Positions 14,098-27,862 are shown, counted from the first letter of the stretch. The stretch: 64,000 bases of DNA from Monomorium pharaonis (GCF_013373865.1 NC_050472.1:26085138-26149137); one strand, 5' to 3'. A program made the numbers and translations. The notes: generated by a model from the letters alone, not told the origin.

Positions 14098-14152
14098 GTG
14101 ACGTCACAGGATGGATTATATAAACGGTGGCGCGCGTGACATCGAACGTATA
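14098..14152 (+). promoter_or_regulatory. CRE plus TATA core-promoter-like element
   Basis: The palindrome GTGACGTCAC (14098-14107, CREB/ATF site) is followed ten bases later by a textbook TATA box TATATAAA (14117-14124). A start site would be expected near 14147-14155. This is the best core-promoter arrangement seen on the plus strand upstream of bantam, 17.9 kb before the hairpin, but no transcript is shown. Confidence 0.4.
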
Positions 14153-14154
14153 GG

Positions 14155-14172
14155 AAGGAAGTTCGCTTCCTT
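14155..14172 (+). other. Seven-bp hairpin with TTCG loop just after the predicted start
   Basis: AAGGAAG (14155-14161), TTCG, CTTCCTT (14166-14172): a perfect stem that would lie at the very 5' end of a transcript from the TATA box at 14117. Confidence 0.5.
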
Positions 14173-14454
14173 TCGTACCTACAAGGTATTCCGTTCGTGC
14201 ATGCGCGCGAGTGTACATGCGAGCGTGTGTGCGCGCGTTGTATACGCGGACCGTTTCGTTGTCCGAGGGGTCGTTCATTTGAAAGCGGACGAGCTCGGTT
14301 AGAATCCTAATGACGACAGTGCCGCCTCTTTTCATCTCCTCCTCGATACGGTGCCCGGCATTCCCGGGGCCCGCGGACCGTACAACGCGAAATTATCGTT
14401 CACCGTCCGTGATAATTCGTACGTTCTAATTGTTGATTTTACGTCTGGTTGCAG

Positions 14455-14519
14455 GCTGCGTGCGACGTGCGTGCATCCCGTGCAAATGCGGCTGGCCCAG
14501 CAGTTTCGAGAACGAGACC
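14455..14519 (+). other. Exon-like segment with acceptor and donor
   Basis: Sixty-five bases bounded by acceptor GGTTGCAG (AG at 14453-14454, preceded by T-rich sequence) and consensus donor GTAAGTCC at 14520. Read as two bases plus 21 codons it gives a cysteine-rich peptide (CVRRACIPCKCGW...) with four Cys in the first 11 residues, ending in phase 0. It lies about 300 bases after the TATA element. I do not recognise a family, and another frame is also open, so this may be an untranslated exon or chance. Confidence 0.22.
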
Positions 14520-14559
14520 GTAAGTCCTTTCTGCTTCCGTATAATTATATATACGAATG

Positions 14560-16990
14560 ACTTTTGTAGGTAAAAAAGCAAGTTCCACGCGCGTGATTCG
14601 TGAATCACGGTTTGGAAACTTCCGTTAATTCCGGGCAATGGGTTCACAATGAGATAATTTTACGCCTTTTATTGCGAAATTGCCGAATGCAAGCTGTTGC
14701 CTGAGATGTAGACCAATTTTTTTAAATAATTATATTGACCCGACATTAATATAATAATACTCTAATAGCTGACTATCAGAACGCCATTAGTAACATATAT
14801 ACAAATTAAATAGCCATCAGTTACAAACTACACCGATAATACGCACTAATATCAACGAAATTACTGACAGTGTATGGTTTTATAAACCATAATTTATTTT
14901 TATAGTTTATCTGTAATATACGTGTGCACAAGTTATTTCAAGTAATATTTTTTTATGTAGGTGATTAACGATTTAAGATTTTAAGTTATATTTTTAATTT
15001 TTACGCGTGCAGATTTAACAATTACTTTGATTTCTAACGTCTTTTTTAATTCGTAAATAAAATATACACTTTTTTTGCGTGAATAAAATGTCTGTTAATG
15101 TTTTTGAAATAAATAAATTGTTTTTGAAATTATTTTTAAACGGGAATATAAAATATAATGAAAACTCTACCGATTTAAAAAATAGTACATTATTTCAGAA
15201 AATAAAATGGATCGGTTAACAGAGAATTTATTGTACCCAAAGACATCAGAAAATAAGTAATAATAATCAACAGAATTTAATACTCTGCTTCTAACATCGT
15301 ATCATCTTTGTTAACACTTGGTCTTTATTTCATACAGCGTCTTTCAACGGCCCTTATTGCCTGCCGTTGTACCGATATTATCGAAAACGTATCGTCGTAT
15401 AGTATACACTTAAAGTTCCACACCGACAGGAAGATATTATCATAACCGTTTCTCTCCCCCGCTCTCCCCTCCGAATATGCAGATATATTTGGACGGGACT
15501 ACGTGCCCATGACGCAGACGAATTTAATTTATCGCCCCGACGGAATTCGTTGAGATGTCGGTCGAACGGGAATCGGACGGTCAAATTTTTCCCGATCTTC
15601 ACGCGTGGGCGCGCGTTTACGTAATTCCGGTCCCGCCGTCCGCGTCCCGGTTTCTTCCCGGGGTCCTCGCTACGTCTTCGCGCCGATTATTAGCTCGTAG
15701 TCTGAGAGCCGTCTGCGGGTCGACGTCCGGCATCCCGGAATAGACGCATCCCGCGCCGCCCCGATGCTTGTTACATTCTGTCACCTACGAAAACGGACGC
15801 GCTGCTGGGTCTCGCGATTTCCGGGCCGGGAAGACCGAAATGACTGTGCCGCTGATTCTGCTCGCAATCATCCGTTTTGTCTAGAAATGCGTAAAAAAAA
15901 TTCCAACGACACGTACATTCAAAACACAGCCTGAAACGCGAACTAAAGAAATCAGCAATTCGTTCTTACATCGTTAAATCAATCTTTTTATTTGCTAACG
16001 CGATTTTTTTTTTTAGAGCCCCTTGATAGAATACTCTCGTTGCACTACAAAGACGATCGTCAGTTTAAAATCTTGATCACAATTCTTACATGTGATCGTT
16101 GCGTTTCTTTCAGTTGCATTGTCTCAGCGACACGAAGCAACTACCCCTCTCCCTCTTTCTTTCCTATCGTCCGGTAATACGTCACGAGGATCACCCCGAG
16201 ACCGGTTAACAGTCATCCTCCTCGATGGGCAGGTGCGTAGGTACGCATCGCTTTTGTACGCGAGGGAAAAGGGCAGCTGCTTGTTCCTAGACACAAGGAG
16301 GCGAAGGGCAAGCAAGTAGCGGAGGAGAAGGTGGGGAGGGAGATGGAGGAAGAAGACGAAGGGCGAGAAAGAGAGGTGGCTCGCTGCTAAGGTAAACGAT
16401 ATAATGGGGACGTAACAGTGGGTCCTTTTCAGTGGCAGATGTCCTGGCCGAGACACGTGCCCGCGACGTTGGTCCCCCTTTTTCGGAGCTCCGCGTCTCG
16501 CCCTCCCCTTCTTTCTCCGCGCTCGAGGAGGAACGAGAGCGGAAAACCCCCGAAAAAGAAGGGGCCTCCGTATAGAGTAAGAGCCGCGCGCGTCCTACGT
16601 CGCGCTGCTTCCTTTCTTCCGTCCTTTCTTTCCGCCCGTGCCTCTTTTTTTTTTCTCCCGAGCTCGAAGGGACGCACCAGCTGCCCTTGTTATACAGCGG
16701 ATTTCGCACCGGCGTAACGACGAGTCCGTTGCCTCGCGCCCTATTTGCGCGAAGATTTGAGATTCTGCATGGACTTTTACCGATCCGAAAACGCCGTCTT
16801 TCAACGCTTGTTACGAGTCTCGGAGTGAGGATGAGAGAAAATTATGATTGGAAAGGAAATACTATTTTTATTGGTGGGATAATAATTAATAATAATTTTG
16901 GTAGAACAGCTATTTATTTTTCAGCAATCTTTGACAAGTAATAGATAAAAACATATTAAATTTGTTCGTGCAAAAAAAAATGTGAATAAG
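14560..16990. other. Gene-free stretch
   Basis: 14650-15350 is AT-rich, with an 8-bp inverted repeat around TAT at 14873-14891. 15380-16800 is GC-rich with strong purine/pyrimidine strand bias (16300-16700), where overlapping frames are open on both strands because of low complexity. No gene recognised. Confidence 0.5.
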
Positions 16991-17019
16991 TATGAAATAT
17001 AATATGGAAAACATAAAAT

Positions 17020-17642
17020 GTAGCTGAAGCTAGCAGCCAAAGGCAGCAGCCAAACGCCGAGCGGCCAGAGCCGAACATATAGGCGTTTCCAGGGGACACC
17101 ATTTAATCAAATGTTAAAAATTCTTTGGTTATGACATTTTTAACGAACTTTGAAAAATTTGCATAGGGTTTAGTTATTATAATACATAATCGATTATTTG
17201 CGACAGGAAATATTTTCGTAGAAATTTGAAGACAGCGTTCCTTGTGTTCATCTGACAAACGTAATTAACAATTGAAAAAAACCACTAAACAATTAATAAC
17301 GATCGCGAATGACTGATCAGTCTATTGTGCGTTAAGGCAAGGTATTTCCAGTCAAATTTGGAGGAAATCGTACTTTGCATTTAGGCGTGAGGCGCGGAAA
17401 ACGATAAAAATTAGTTTTAAAAAATTATAACAATTGGTAAATTATAAGTTTTGTCGCAAAAAATTGATTATGTATTATAATGACTAAGCCCTATGCAAAT
17501 TTTTCAAAGTTCGTTAAAAATCTCATAACCAGGGAATTTTTCACGTTTGATTGAATGGTGTCCCCTGAAAACGTCTATGTGATGTTCGGCCCTGGCCGCT
17601 CGGCGTTTGGCTGCTGCCTTTGGCTGCTAGCTTCAGCTACAT
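17020..17642. mobile_element. Non-autonomous DNA transposon (MITE) with long terminal inverted repeats
   Basis: Left arm 17020 to about 17205 and right arm about 17447 to 17640 are inverted copies of about 185-190 bases at roughly 90 per cent identity, both starting GTAGCTGAAGCTAGCAGCC. Identical blocks include a GCCAAACGCCGAGCGGCCAG stretch near the tip, GGGGACACCATT and AACGAACTTTGAAAAATTTG. The centre (about 240 bases) has no coding capacity. The 11-base sequence AAACATAAAAT flanks both sides (17009-17019 and 17643-17653), a likely target-site duplication of 9-11 bases; with such long inverted arms this fits a Mutator-like (MULE) foldback element. Family assignment is inference; the inverted repeat itself is certain. 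Confidence 0.9.
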
Positions 17643-20600
17643 AAACATAAAATACAGAATAACACACAGAGTAAGAACCGAGAACAAATAAGAGACGTTA
17701 AAATGAAAGAAATTAATTGAATCGCTATTTCTTATCGTACTATTTCCGTTTATTTCAATATTTTCTACGACTTAATTGTAAAATTGTTTTTCAAACGCTT
17801 CGATTATTGTGAAAAAGAAACCCTGATATTATTTCCACGCGAAAGTATTGCAGACTTGCCGTAGATCGCAACATACGCAATTGCATCTGTGGTTTTTGTA
17901 AATCCTTCCATTTTGTACGGTAGCATCTGCGCCTCTCAATTTCTCCAGTGTCACTTTGATTCCGGTTGCGGATCTCGCATCCTAGATCTCGCCGGCAAAG
18001 TGGCCAGGGACGTCGAACATCGCGCGGACAAAGAGAATTCAAGGCAGGTTGATGCCGACCGTATCCTCTCAATAAGCCCCGAGGCAGGTACGGTACGTAC
18101 CGCCGTGCCAAATTCTTTCAAAAGGCAAACGTCGAGCGGTTGCATTGAGCGTTTCGCGGAAAGCGCGCGCTCCGTCGTCTTTTCTGACCGGCGGCGGCGG
18201 CTTAAAACCAGTCCGGATGAAAAATACTCCTAACAAGTTTTCCAACAGAGCGCGCCGCGGGACATGAGGTGTGAAACGACGCTACAATGATGGACGACGG
18301 TCCTAAAACTGCCTATCTCCTTGAGCACCTCAAATACACGGGAACGATCTTACACTCGCGTGAACTTTCTATCTTACGAAATGTATAATTATGTTTCTCG
18401 TAGTAAAATGGAATTACATTAAAACTCGCGGAAATTGTGCGATTTCCGATTTAGCCCATTCGTCCTGCGCTCATCGCGCGACTTTGTCGCCACAAAGGCC
18501 GTTGTAATATCTCTCTTACGTTTCGCCGTGAATGAGTTTCAATTCAAGTTCCTGTATGTATGTTGCACGTTATAAAGCGAGCTTTACGCCGCGTCGCGTC
18601 GTCTGAGAGCCGCTGCGCCGCCGTGCGACTTTTTGAGTTGCTTTGGTCTCACGCCGGGACTATGGACGGTGTGTATATACACGTATTAACCGTGCACACA
18701 TCCGTATGTATCCATGCACGCACGCGGGGCATACCGCTGATGCACTAGCGCCCGGTTACGCACATACACCTACGTCGGGCGCGGAGCCCCGTTTTACACA
18801 CGCCGTGCGTACATTACGCGCGATATATCGAGCGCGCATTCCTGGTCGATACCATTTACGCGACCGGCACCGCGACTCGCCATGGTATCCATACACCGAT
18901 ACCCCGGGTAACCCATGACGAAAGCCTAGTCGAGGAACATATCCCCCTCTTCGATTAAAATAGCATTAGGTAGATAGGTAGCTCTAGCTTTTTTTTTTTT
19001 TTTAAATAGCGAGCTCCCTTTTGCATCGCTTTTCCTTTAACGGATATGTCGATAAGGTTCACTTCACTCTATTTCTCATTTTGCTTAATGTACATTTAGG
19101 TAATTGAATTAAAATACCGGCGAACCAAAAACTCCTCCTCCCCCTTTTTTCGAAAATGTGATTTTTATTTCGTCTTTCAGTCCTTAATAGCCTCGTTACT
19201 TAAACATTATATTCTAATAAAACGAGCAATGATTTTTGATAAGTCATTTTTTGAAAATAATTGACATAATTACTTTTTTCTCGCTTACCTATCGTCTCTC
19301 AGGAGTCTCTTATTCTCAATTATTTTTAATGTAATCAATTTTAATAACTGCATAAAAACTGGATACTTCCGTATGCGCGATAATTTAAAAAAACTGTCGA
19401 GCATGTTTCTGGTAAACCATCGCAATCGTGAAGCGGCAAAAATTGTAACAAAAAAGCTCGCAACCGTGAAATAGTACCCGCATTGACTTATCCGCGTGCG
19501 CGATTACATTTTGTATGTTTGTATTAGCCATAATGTAATTCCTGCTTTTACATTTAACGAATCTCACTATAAATGCTAATATCTTTCGAACGCTAATTTT
19601 CCTCCGGCAAAAATTAGTTTTCAAAAAGTCGTTAAGGATTCTGATGACGATTGCATTCGAAATCTGAATATCTTTCAAAGTGAAAGGTACTTCGAAAATT
19701 TACCGCGAAATAATTTATGCATTTTTAAACTTCAATCGAACTTTAATATCTATCAAACTCGCGACACGTTCCCCCAGAGGTTTTGACGCGCATACGAAAT
19801 TACGACGAATTTACTCGAGTGCGTAGGGACAATGATGCTCTATCGCTTTACAAAAGACGTCATCGAGTTCCCGCGGAAGATCTATGAACGTGGGATTCTA
19901 TAACTTCATTATGTCGTGCGAAGTGAAGACCAGGCCATTTCTCGACGTTAGCATCGTAAAAAAAAAGGAAAAAAAAACGGAATGTCTTCCCGAAGTCCCG
20001 CTTCTCGTTTCATCTTCGGAACCAGACGCGATAATATCACGCGGTCGTTAACAATAAGAGAGTAATTAAGCTAGACATTAATTTTTTTCACCCCGTTCTT
20101 GAACAGTACGATAGCTTCGCACGGGCCCGTGACATTGGGCCAGAAATCCACGATTAAGAGCAAAAGGATGAGGCACTGAGAACCTCTGTGGCTACTTCGA
20201 TTCAGCTTCGACTTCCTTCGACCCGAATGCAGTGACCCGTGCTAACGATCGCGAATAGCAACGATCGATCTTCACGATCCGGGGTGCTGTGCCAGGCGAA
20301 GAAGTCGAAGACCTCTCTTCATGAAAGTTCCTACCTAGGAATTCCGTCATATCCGAGATGAGCGATTTTGTTTCTTTGCTTCCAGTTTTTTTGCTTGTTC
20401 CGGACTATCTCGTTTTCTCCGATGCCGGTGTCGATGGCTTTGAAATTCGCCTCCGAATAGTCCATGAATAATTGCGAATAGGAAGAAAAAAAACGAGAAA
20501 CGGGGGAAACGAATGATTGGAATGTAGTTGCAAAACCCGCGGAATGTTGCGTGATATGTCGCGTACAATGGGAGTTCGGTAGATTTCTCAGAATTCTAAT

Positions 20601-20682
20601 CGAATAATACGATTATTAGGATAATATATTTATTGCTCAGAAATAATTTAAACGATGGAACCATTTGATTACTTTCAGTATT

Positions 20683-20708
20683 TGTGTGTGTGTGTATGTG
20701 TGTGTGTA
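20683..20708. repeat. TG microsatellite
   Basis: (TG)n interrupted once by TA. Confidence 0.85.
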
Positions 20709-23700
20709 TAAAATTAACAATATAAGATAAAATAAAAAAATTTAAACCTGAAGCAAACAGAAATATACCATAAAATAATAAAGTACTAAAAATTATGAAA
20801 TTATAATCGTAATACAATATTATTAATAAATATCTTAATTACTTTATTAATATATTATATAGAAGCTGTTTGAGCAATAAAAATTGATTAGATAGTATGA
20901 TTTAACATGTCTGCTCTTTAATGAAATCACAATAAATAGTAAACATCCTCACAAATTGTTCACGATGGAACTATTTTATTCTTTATAAGTACATGTTATT
21001 ATTGCTCTTAATATAAAGGCCAAGAGTAAATTTAAAAAAGTTACCATTGAAGCTTACGGTAAAAGCGCAAGACCCGCGTATGCGAATTGGCTCTAATCCA
21101 TTATGCAGCGATCGTCGTCTACCTTTTAAAAGCTGCATTGACTGACAGTGACATAGTATAGACATTGGTGTACGAAGATGAGTGCCCTCCATTATTCATG
21201 TAGATTATCGATAAATTATAATAGCGGCGAATCGATAGTGAGGGAAGTTTTCGAGCTTCAAGCTGTTGTTCGATTTCCAAGTATCAGTCAATGCCGATGT
21301 TTCTGTCTACGTTTTCTTCCATGCGCGAAGTTTATATATACGGTTTCGTTTTACGGTGATTTATTCTTATACGGCGAAATAAACGCTTTCGACGGTACCT
21401 ATGCATCGGTCTATTGTGCCAACTTGCGAGATGTGTTGCTTGCGTTGGTGTGCTAGTTTCGAACTTACGGTTATTTCCGACGTTGAAAGGCGCGAATGAA
21501 AATGAAATTCATGACTGCACTTCTCGCTTTACACTTAATTTAGGGCATTCTTAAGCATTATGATATCACCAGGGTTGCGACACGTAGTCTTTTCAGACTT
21601 TCGAATAAAAATTCTTTTCCTCTCTTCTCTCTCTTTCTCTTGCTCACTAATTTAATTGTCCATTTTTTTCAGTCACTAAACGACATTGAAAAGATAAAGC
21701 ATTATTTTATATTGCGCGGACTTCAATTTAAACGTCACAAACACTTTCTAAAAATATTCGCAGGTATACTATCGGTTGCCAAAAAGTTATTATTCACGAA
21801 AATACCACGAGATACAAAGTGCGAAAATTATTGGAAGTGAAACGTTGCGAAAAAGCGCTTCATATCTTTTCTACCTTAATAAAAGAAATGTTTGTAACAT
21901 AAATGTCATATTTTTCAAAAATAACCACTTATGATCGCTCACGAGATGTGCTCTAAAATCTGAGAACCATTTTATTGATATAATTACTATATAGTTATTC
22001 GCAAAAACAGTTAATTATTTAGACTTCCATCCTTCTTACACGTTTCGAGGCCACAGACCCCAAGCTTTCCCGACGTAGAATTTAATATCGAAGGACGCGG
22101 CATCTCGTAGCGCGGCTACTGACAAGTGCAATGTACCAGCGGTATGCGCGGTACATAATAACCAGACGTGTCCTGACAGAAGCGCGCGAAGTCCTGGCAA
22201 AGTCGGCGGCATCCCGTTGCGGCGGCCGTTCGTTTACTTCGCGCGCCGCGTAATGTCCTACCGCGAAGCCCCATTCGCGTCTGACGATCCTCACGTCGCG
22301 CTTTCGTGACACCTAAGAGGCCAAATTGACGGTCTCCGAGTGCCGGGGTACCGGGTGCCGCCGTCTGCGAGCGCAGTCGCAATAAAATACGCAAAACCCG
22401 CGCGCGCATACCTGCGTACGCACGCACGCACGCACGCATGGACGCATGCATGCGGGATGCGCTAACGAGCGAACGGCGAGATACCTCGTCGTCGCTCCTC
22501 GTCACGGGCTCTTCATCGGCCGCGTCCTCGAAAACACGTTTTAGCGCGATTGAAATTGTAAAAGTGCCCCCCTCCCCTCCCCTCCCCTCGCCACTTGGCG
22601 TGACGCACGTCGACTCCTCTCACGTCGCGAGGTGCGAATACACCTCTCTAAAGGCGAAATTGCCTTAATCCTCTTAACCGATGATGCATGGATCGCCGGG
22701 ATTCCGAGCATCGTTCGCTCCTCCGTACGTTACTTCTCCGAGTGTCTCGAGGGAGCCCTCACACTTCACGAATTAGACGCGCTCCCTCGCGATTTATAAT
22801 TTAACAAGAAAATCTCAAATAACTTTTGCACGCGGTTACGAGATGATTTGGCGCCGATAAAACAATTTTTGAAAATTATTACTGAAATCAAAATTTATTT
22901 TTTAATATCTTGGAATTTTTTTTACATAATGCACGGGAACATTGATTTTTCCCGCTGTATCCGAGCACCCATTCTTCATCGAAGGTGTAGAAAATTACCA
23001 TGCAATCGTAAGGGAGAGGCGCGACGTCTCTCTTCGGGACGGATCAGCCGCGTACGCGGCATATTTAAATGTCCGAGAGTGCAGAGGCGGCTCGCGGTTA
23101 TCACAACGGCGCGACTCGCGTGGACTATCAACTAACGAGCCGCGGCTCGGCGAGTAAAGCGTTGATGCTTAGTATTATGGGGTCCTGGGTTTTGCTTCTG
23201 CGGCGGTCGTCTCTCCCACGGCCGGGCCGCACGTCGACCCCTGCATTCCGTATTGGCACTCGGGTCTCGGGGATGCGCATTCGAACTTTCTTTTCGAAGC
23301 GGCGGCGTTCGTGCCTCGGAATCGCCCCCGGAATTATGAAGTAAAACGGCGCATCTTTCAAATAATTTTTATTTTCATTAACCGAAGCCTTGCGTCTGCA
23401 ATGCGATGATTTGAATATTTTATAATTTCTAAGATGCGTTCTCCCTGCGTTCAAATTTCGTTTAATTCGAACCGGCACAGACTGTCTGATAGTTTCGTGA
23501 TGTCCAAAGACACGAAACTTTCGGAGAATTCCAGAGTAGTATACACAATAAATTGAATAAGCATCTTTATTTTTCTTCGCTAAACTTTTATTCGTTCGTT
23601 ACGTCCAAGTTTAGTTCTAAACTCGGGGTCACGTTGCCCAGACGTGCGAACCGAATCCTTCAGGCCCGAACGTGAAGGATCCCTACAATTTAATATTCGA

Positions 23701-24705
23701 ATTGTCGGGAAAATTATAGCGCTGTGTGCTACAATAAACTCATTACGGCTACATTATCTAAATTGAAACGTAGTAATCGAGGTTAATTGGAGTCAATAAT
23801 AGAATGAAGAGAACGTCCGCAAATAGTAACGAGATCGTGTACACGTAGCTGCGAGCAGCAGCAACAGCAGCAGTCGGCGGCAGCAGTCGAAAGCAGTGAT
23901 GGTAATAATAGTAGTAGAGCAGAGCGGTAACGGCGCGTAGTGGTAGTTCAACAGCCACGCACAGTAATGTAGTAGTAAATGGTGAAGTCGGTAGAGAGGT
24001 AGAACACGGTGATGATTCGGTGAGCAACATCGCGGTCGGCGGTGGATGCCGTAGAAGAAGAAGAAGAAGAAGTATCTTTGATGGAGACGGGAGGGAAGAG
24101 AGGGAAAGAGCGGGACGGAAGGAGGAGGAGGAGGCTGGTCAGGAGGCGAGGAGGCGGCGGGAGTGAAGTCGGGGACTAGACTTGTACCTGCATTCCATTC
24201 CCACTGGCCGTGTAGATCCTTGTATAGGTGTCCGTCCACCTCCTCCTCTTTCTTCTTCTTTTCCTTCTCGACCTCGTCCTCCTCCGCTCCTTACTCCTAC
24301 TCTTTTCTTCCTGCGGTGAAAGAGAAAGAAAGGCCAAGGGGAGTCCTGTCTCTCCTTTTTGATCGGCTGCCCTCTCATATCTCCTTCCCCTCCTCCTTCT
24401 CGCCGTCATTTTACTTTGGCCGGCTGCTCAACGTCAACCGGATCGGAGCACTTCGAGGGCCTTCGCGATGAAGACATCCCCCGCGTTCACGTCGCGAAAC
24501 TCCCGAAATTCGACGGCAACGGGCTGTCCTCGTCCTTGTGTCAACGGACCCATCTCCGAATCATTTCCACTTTATAGCGAGGAATTCGTCCTTGCACGGA
24601 TCTTCCCATCTCCATCTCGGATTTCTTTCTTCATCCTCCGATGATTCTCTCGCCTGAGCGGCACATACTTCACACTTCGCAGTGATGGTCCCCTACTGAT
24701 CCCCC

Positions 24706-24728
24706 TTTCTTCTTCTTCTTCTTCTTCT

Positions 24729-24760
<32 letters not shown>

Positions 24761-24765
24761 TCTCT
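24706..24765. repeat. TTC and CT microsatellites
   Basis: (TTC)n passes directly into (CT)n and then a degenerate TTTCTC run. Confidence 0.9.
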
Positions 24766-27700
24766 GCTTCTGTCTCTTTCCGTGCTTGTTTCATCAGTCA
24801 CTTCTTCCGTGGACACCCCGTTGTTCATACTTCATCTGCAATTTCGTCTTTTTTCTTTCGCTTTTCCCGTTGGTAATCAGATCTCATACACAAAGAAAAG
24901 AAATCGCACTGCTCAGAAACTTCATGATTTCCACCGAAATGAATTCCGGAAAGGCAATGATTATATGGGTTCTATTGTAAAATTGCTCTCTCTTTTTCTT
25001 TCTTTTGCATGCGCCGTGACTGTCTTGACAAAAAAATTCTTTGTTATTATCTTCGAGGAAATGGTCATCAATTAAAAATCTAACATGTTATGGATGAATT
25101 TGAATTAGATCTTCGATAAAATAAGCAGACGCACAACTCTTACGTTTTGATAAAAAAATTGTTCTACATTTCTACGATAGCTCTCTTAAATCCAAATTCG
25201 AAACATTTAATGTTGAAAAATTAAAAATCCACACATAGAACAGTCCCGAATAAAATCTGCTCACTAAAAGATTCAAAGCGATTACAATTAGGATGATAAT
25301 AGCTCGTGCATCTCCGTGTAATTTCATTATTAACAAGTAATATTAGCGAATCTCCGAAGATTATGCAGGATTCAATGTCGTTCCCGAAGTGACACCGAAT
25401 TGTAGAAAAATGCCTCGCACCGACTTTCGTGGTCATGTCGCCAGACAAATATAAACCAGTTGAGTTATTCCAGAGTTGCGATCCTCTTAATTAGTACAAT
25501 TAGTTGCGCCGAGAATAGAGCGATGACGCGTCGCCGAGTGTCACAGAATTGCATACGTTCTTCGCCGTCACGAATTGCATATCCGATGAGCAATTCTTTT
25601 CACCGCATCCTAATTCGAGAGAATTAATTACAAAAGTTATGAAAAAATATTAGAGAAATTATTAAGTTATAATTTAAACAATAAAACAGTAAAATAAGAG
25701 GGAGAAGGAAAGCTCGCTTGTGGGGATTAAAGGGAAGTTGGAGACGTGGGAGTGACGTTTATACATACTTATGGTAATTCGTGTAAACATGTAAACAGGC
25801 AAACGTATGTGCGCCACGGGTTTCTCGAAAGTTTTGCGAAAGTTTAGGAACGAAGTAACGATAGCGACCTCGACGTTACCGAAACATTCAGAAAGAGAAG
25901 TTCGACAGCCTCTCGTGTGGCGACGTCCACGTGTCGCACGTGACAATGCGTACGTTTTTTTTTACGCGCGTTAACGAGAGTGTCCCCAAAAAACTTAACA
26001 TCCAAAATTTAATAAGAAAATGAACGTAAAAAAAAATTAAAAGTTGTAGATCACGGAAGCTAAGAAGTCACGAGTTCGAGAGTTGCTGAGACTATTAAGA
26101 AAATGAGATAAAATAAAACTTAATACAATGTGGCAATCAAAAACTACTAAAATAAAAAAAGTAAAAAAAAGAGAATCGTCGAAATTCATTGAAGAGCGTT
26201 TCTCGATCCGCGGTCGTTTCGTAATCGCGAAGCGTTTAGTTCAATTAAGAGAACTTCTTTCAGCCTATATTTCTCGTATAATTTTAGGGCGTAGGTCGTC
26301 GTGGTTCGACGTCGCGGCCTTCGTGCAGCGTTCCTATCGATCGCGAGTTCGTTTAGAGCGAATTACGTCAATCGAGGAGTAGGCCCTTCTCCATGACGCC
26401 CCCGCGGGTAAAACCGCGTCGGCTTGCTTGCCGCGCGGTATCGTTTCGCAATAATTGAATTATGAAGAAGCGGAAAGAGACGAAATACTTAGGTATCGAT
26501 AATCTTATCGTTTCCCTGATATCGGCCGATCGATATTCCATTGCACGAAAGTAATTCGATCGATCGATCGAGCACTCCGCTTAGTGCTTGATTAGATCTC
26601 TCTTCATTTCGTTTTTTTTTTTTTGCACTGAAATCTTTTGCAGCCGTCGAGTTAAAATTTTGAAGTTTGAAGTCTCGGACATCCGTGAGCACATCGATCC
26701 TCAAGGTGATTGGAAACTCTGAAACAGACTAGAATATTTTAATCGCAGAAATATAAATTTTTTTTTTGTTTCGCACACGAGAAAGATCTTTTAATCTGTC
26801 TGAACGTGTCTGGAAAGCCTGAGTCTACAAAAAATTGAGAAGAGTTGGCGATTCTACATTAAATCGCCAACAATTCACAGATGAGAGGGGACAGTCCATT
26901 AATATTTCTATACGCCGCTCGGCCGCTCTTCCGGTTACCCAATCCCAATTATTCGATTCCTCGCGAGCGGGACAAATCTCAGGGAAGAGCTGCAGCCTTG
27001 TCAAGGCGCTCTCCATCGCGCGAGCGCACTCGCATAGAAAACATCTGCCTCTTCGTGGCGCATAGGGCCTCCTCCCAGTTGTACGCGATACGCACGCGGC
27101 ATTCGTTTAATCGGCATTCACGATCGTGACTCGGCGATGACATCAACGCGCCGCCGCCGCCTTTTTTCAATGCGGTTTTGTAACGCGTTAATGTTTCTTT
27201 AATCGCTCGTTACCCGCGCATGCTTGCCGTGCGAGATGTTCTCCGAACCATATTGAATGCCCAGCGCTTCTATTGTATGCAAATCGATCTCGGGACGTGT
27301 CACATTCGCGAGACCATAACGCTCAAATATCGATCTTTGCCTTGCCTCGTGCGTGTCTGGTTCCTGTTAAAAAATTGGGTGGAAAAAAAAGTCGTGCTGC
27401 TTATACGCCATTATCTCTCACGACCTGTCTCGTAAAGAAGGATCACAAGATGTAATGCGACATGGGCGCGCTTTAATAACTGCGTGATTTTTTTGCGATT
27501 CATTCATCCATTTCTTAACATTCTATTATTAATTCTCGCCATTAATTTTGATTAATTATAATTCTTTGGATACTCCATTACAGACGTAACGTCAATATTA
27601 ATGTATTTGAAATTTTGGACATAATTTCTGTCTAAAAAATATTAGAAAATTGTATAAGTATTATTCTTTTAAATAAAGAAATTCAAGGGATATTTGAAAG

Positions 27701-27862
27701 GCGCGCATCGGAGAGAAATGTTTTTCAACCACTTGCGTTATCTAAGCAACTTAGCATCGGTATACAGCTACACGAACTAGAAAGCCATCGAATCTTTTTA
27801 GCTTCTAGATATCGATGCGGTTCAGCAGCTGTGCAAACGTTTGTGAGGAGCTGTCTATCGTG

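Larger units (their letters stand above)
17660..27850. other. Gene-free stretch
   Basis: Ten kilobases with no recognisable coding sequence or structured RNA. CpG-rich patches: 18000-18230, 18590-18920, 22090-22480, 23040-23340 and 26880-27170. Strongly strand-biased purine/pyrimidine DNA lies at 23840-24760. AT-rich DNA lies at 19080-19360, 20580-21040 and 25040-25220. A small perfect hairpin (ATCCTTCA/TGAAGGAT, loop 10) lies at 23655-23680. Microsatellites: TG 20683-20708; AGA 24052-24072; TTC then CT 24706-24765; ATCG near 26558-26571. It may carry bantam upstream enhancers, which I cannot demonstrate. Confidence 0.5.

Noticed and set aside
14873..14891. TATGGTTT/AAACCATA hairpin
   Set aside because: Eight-base arms in AT-rich DNA are expected by chance several times in a window of this size.
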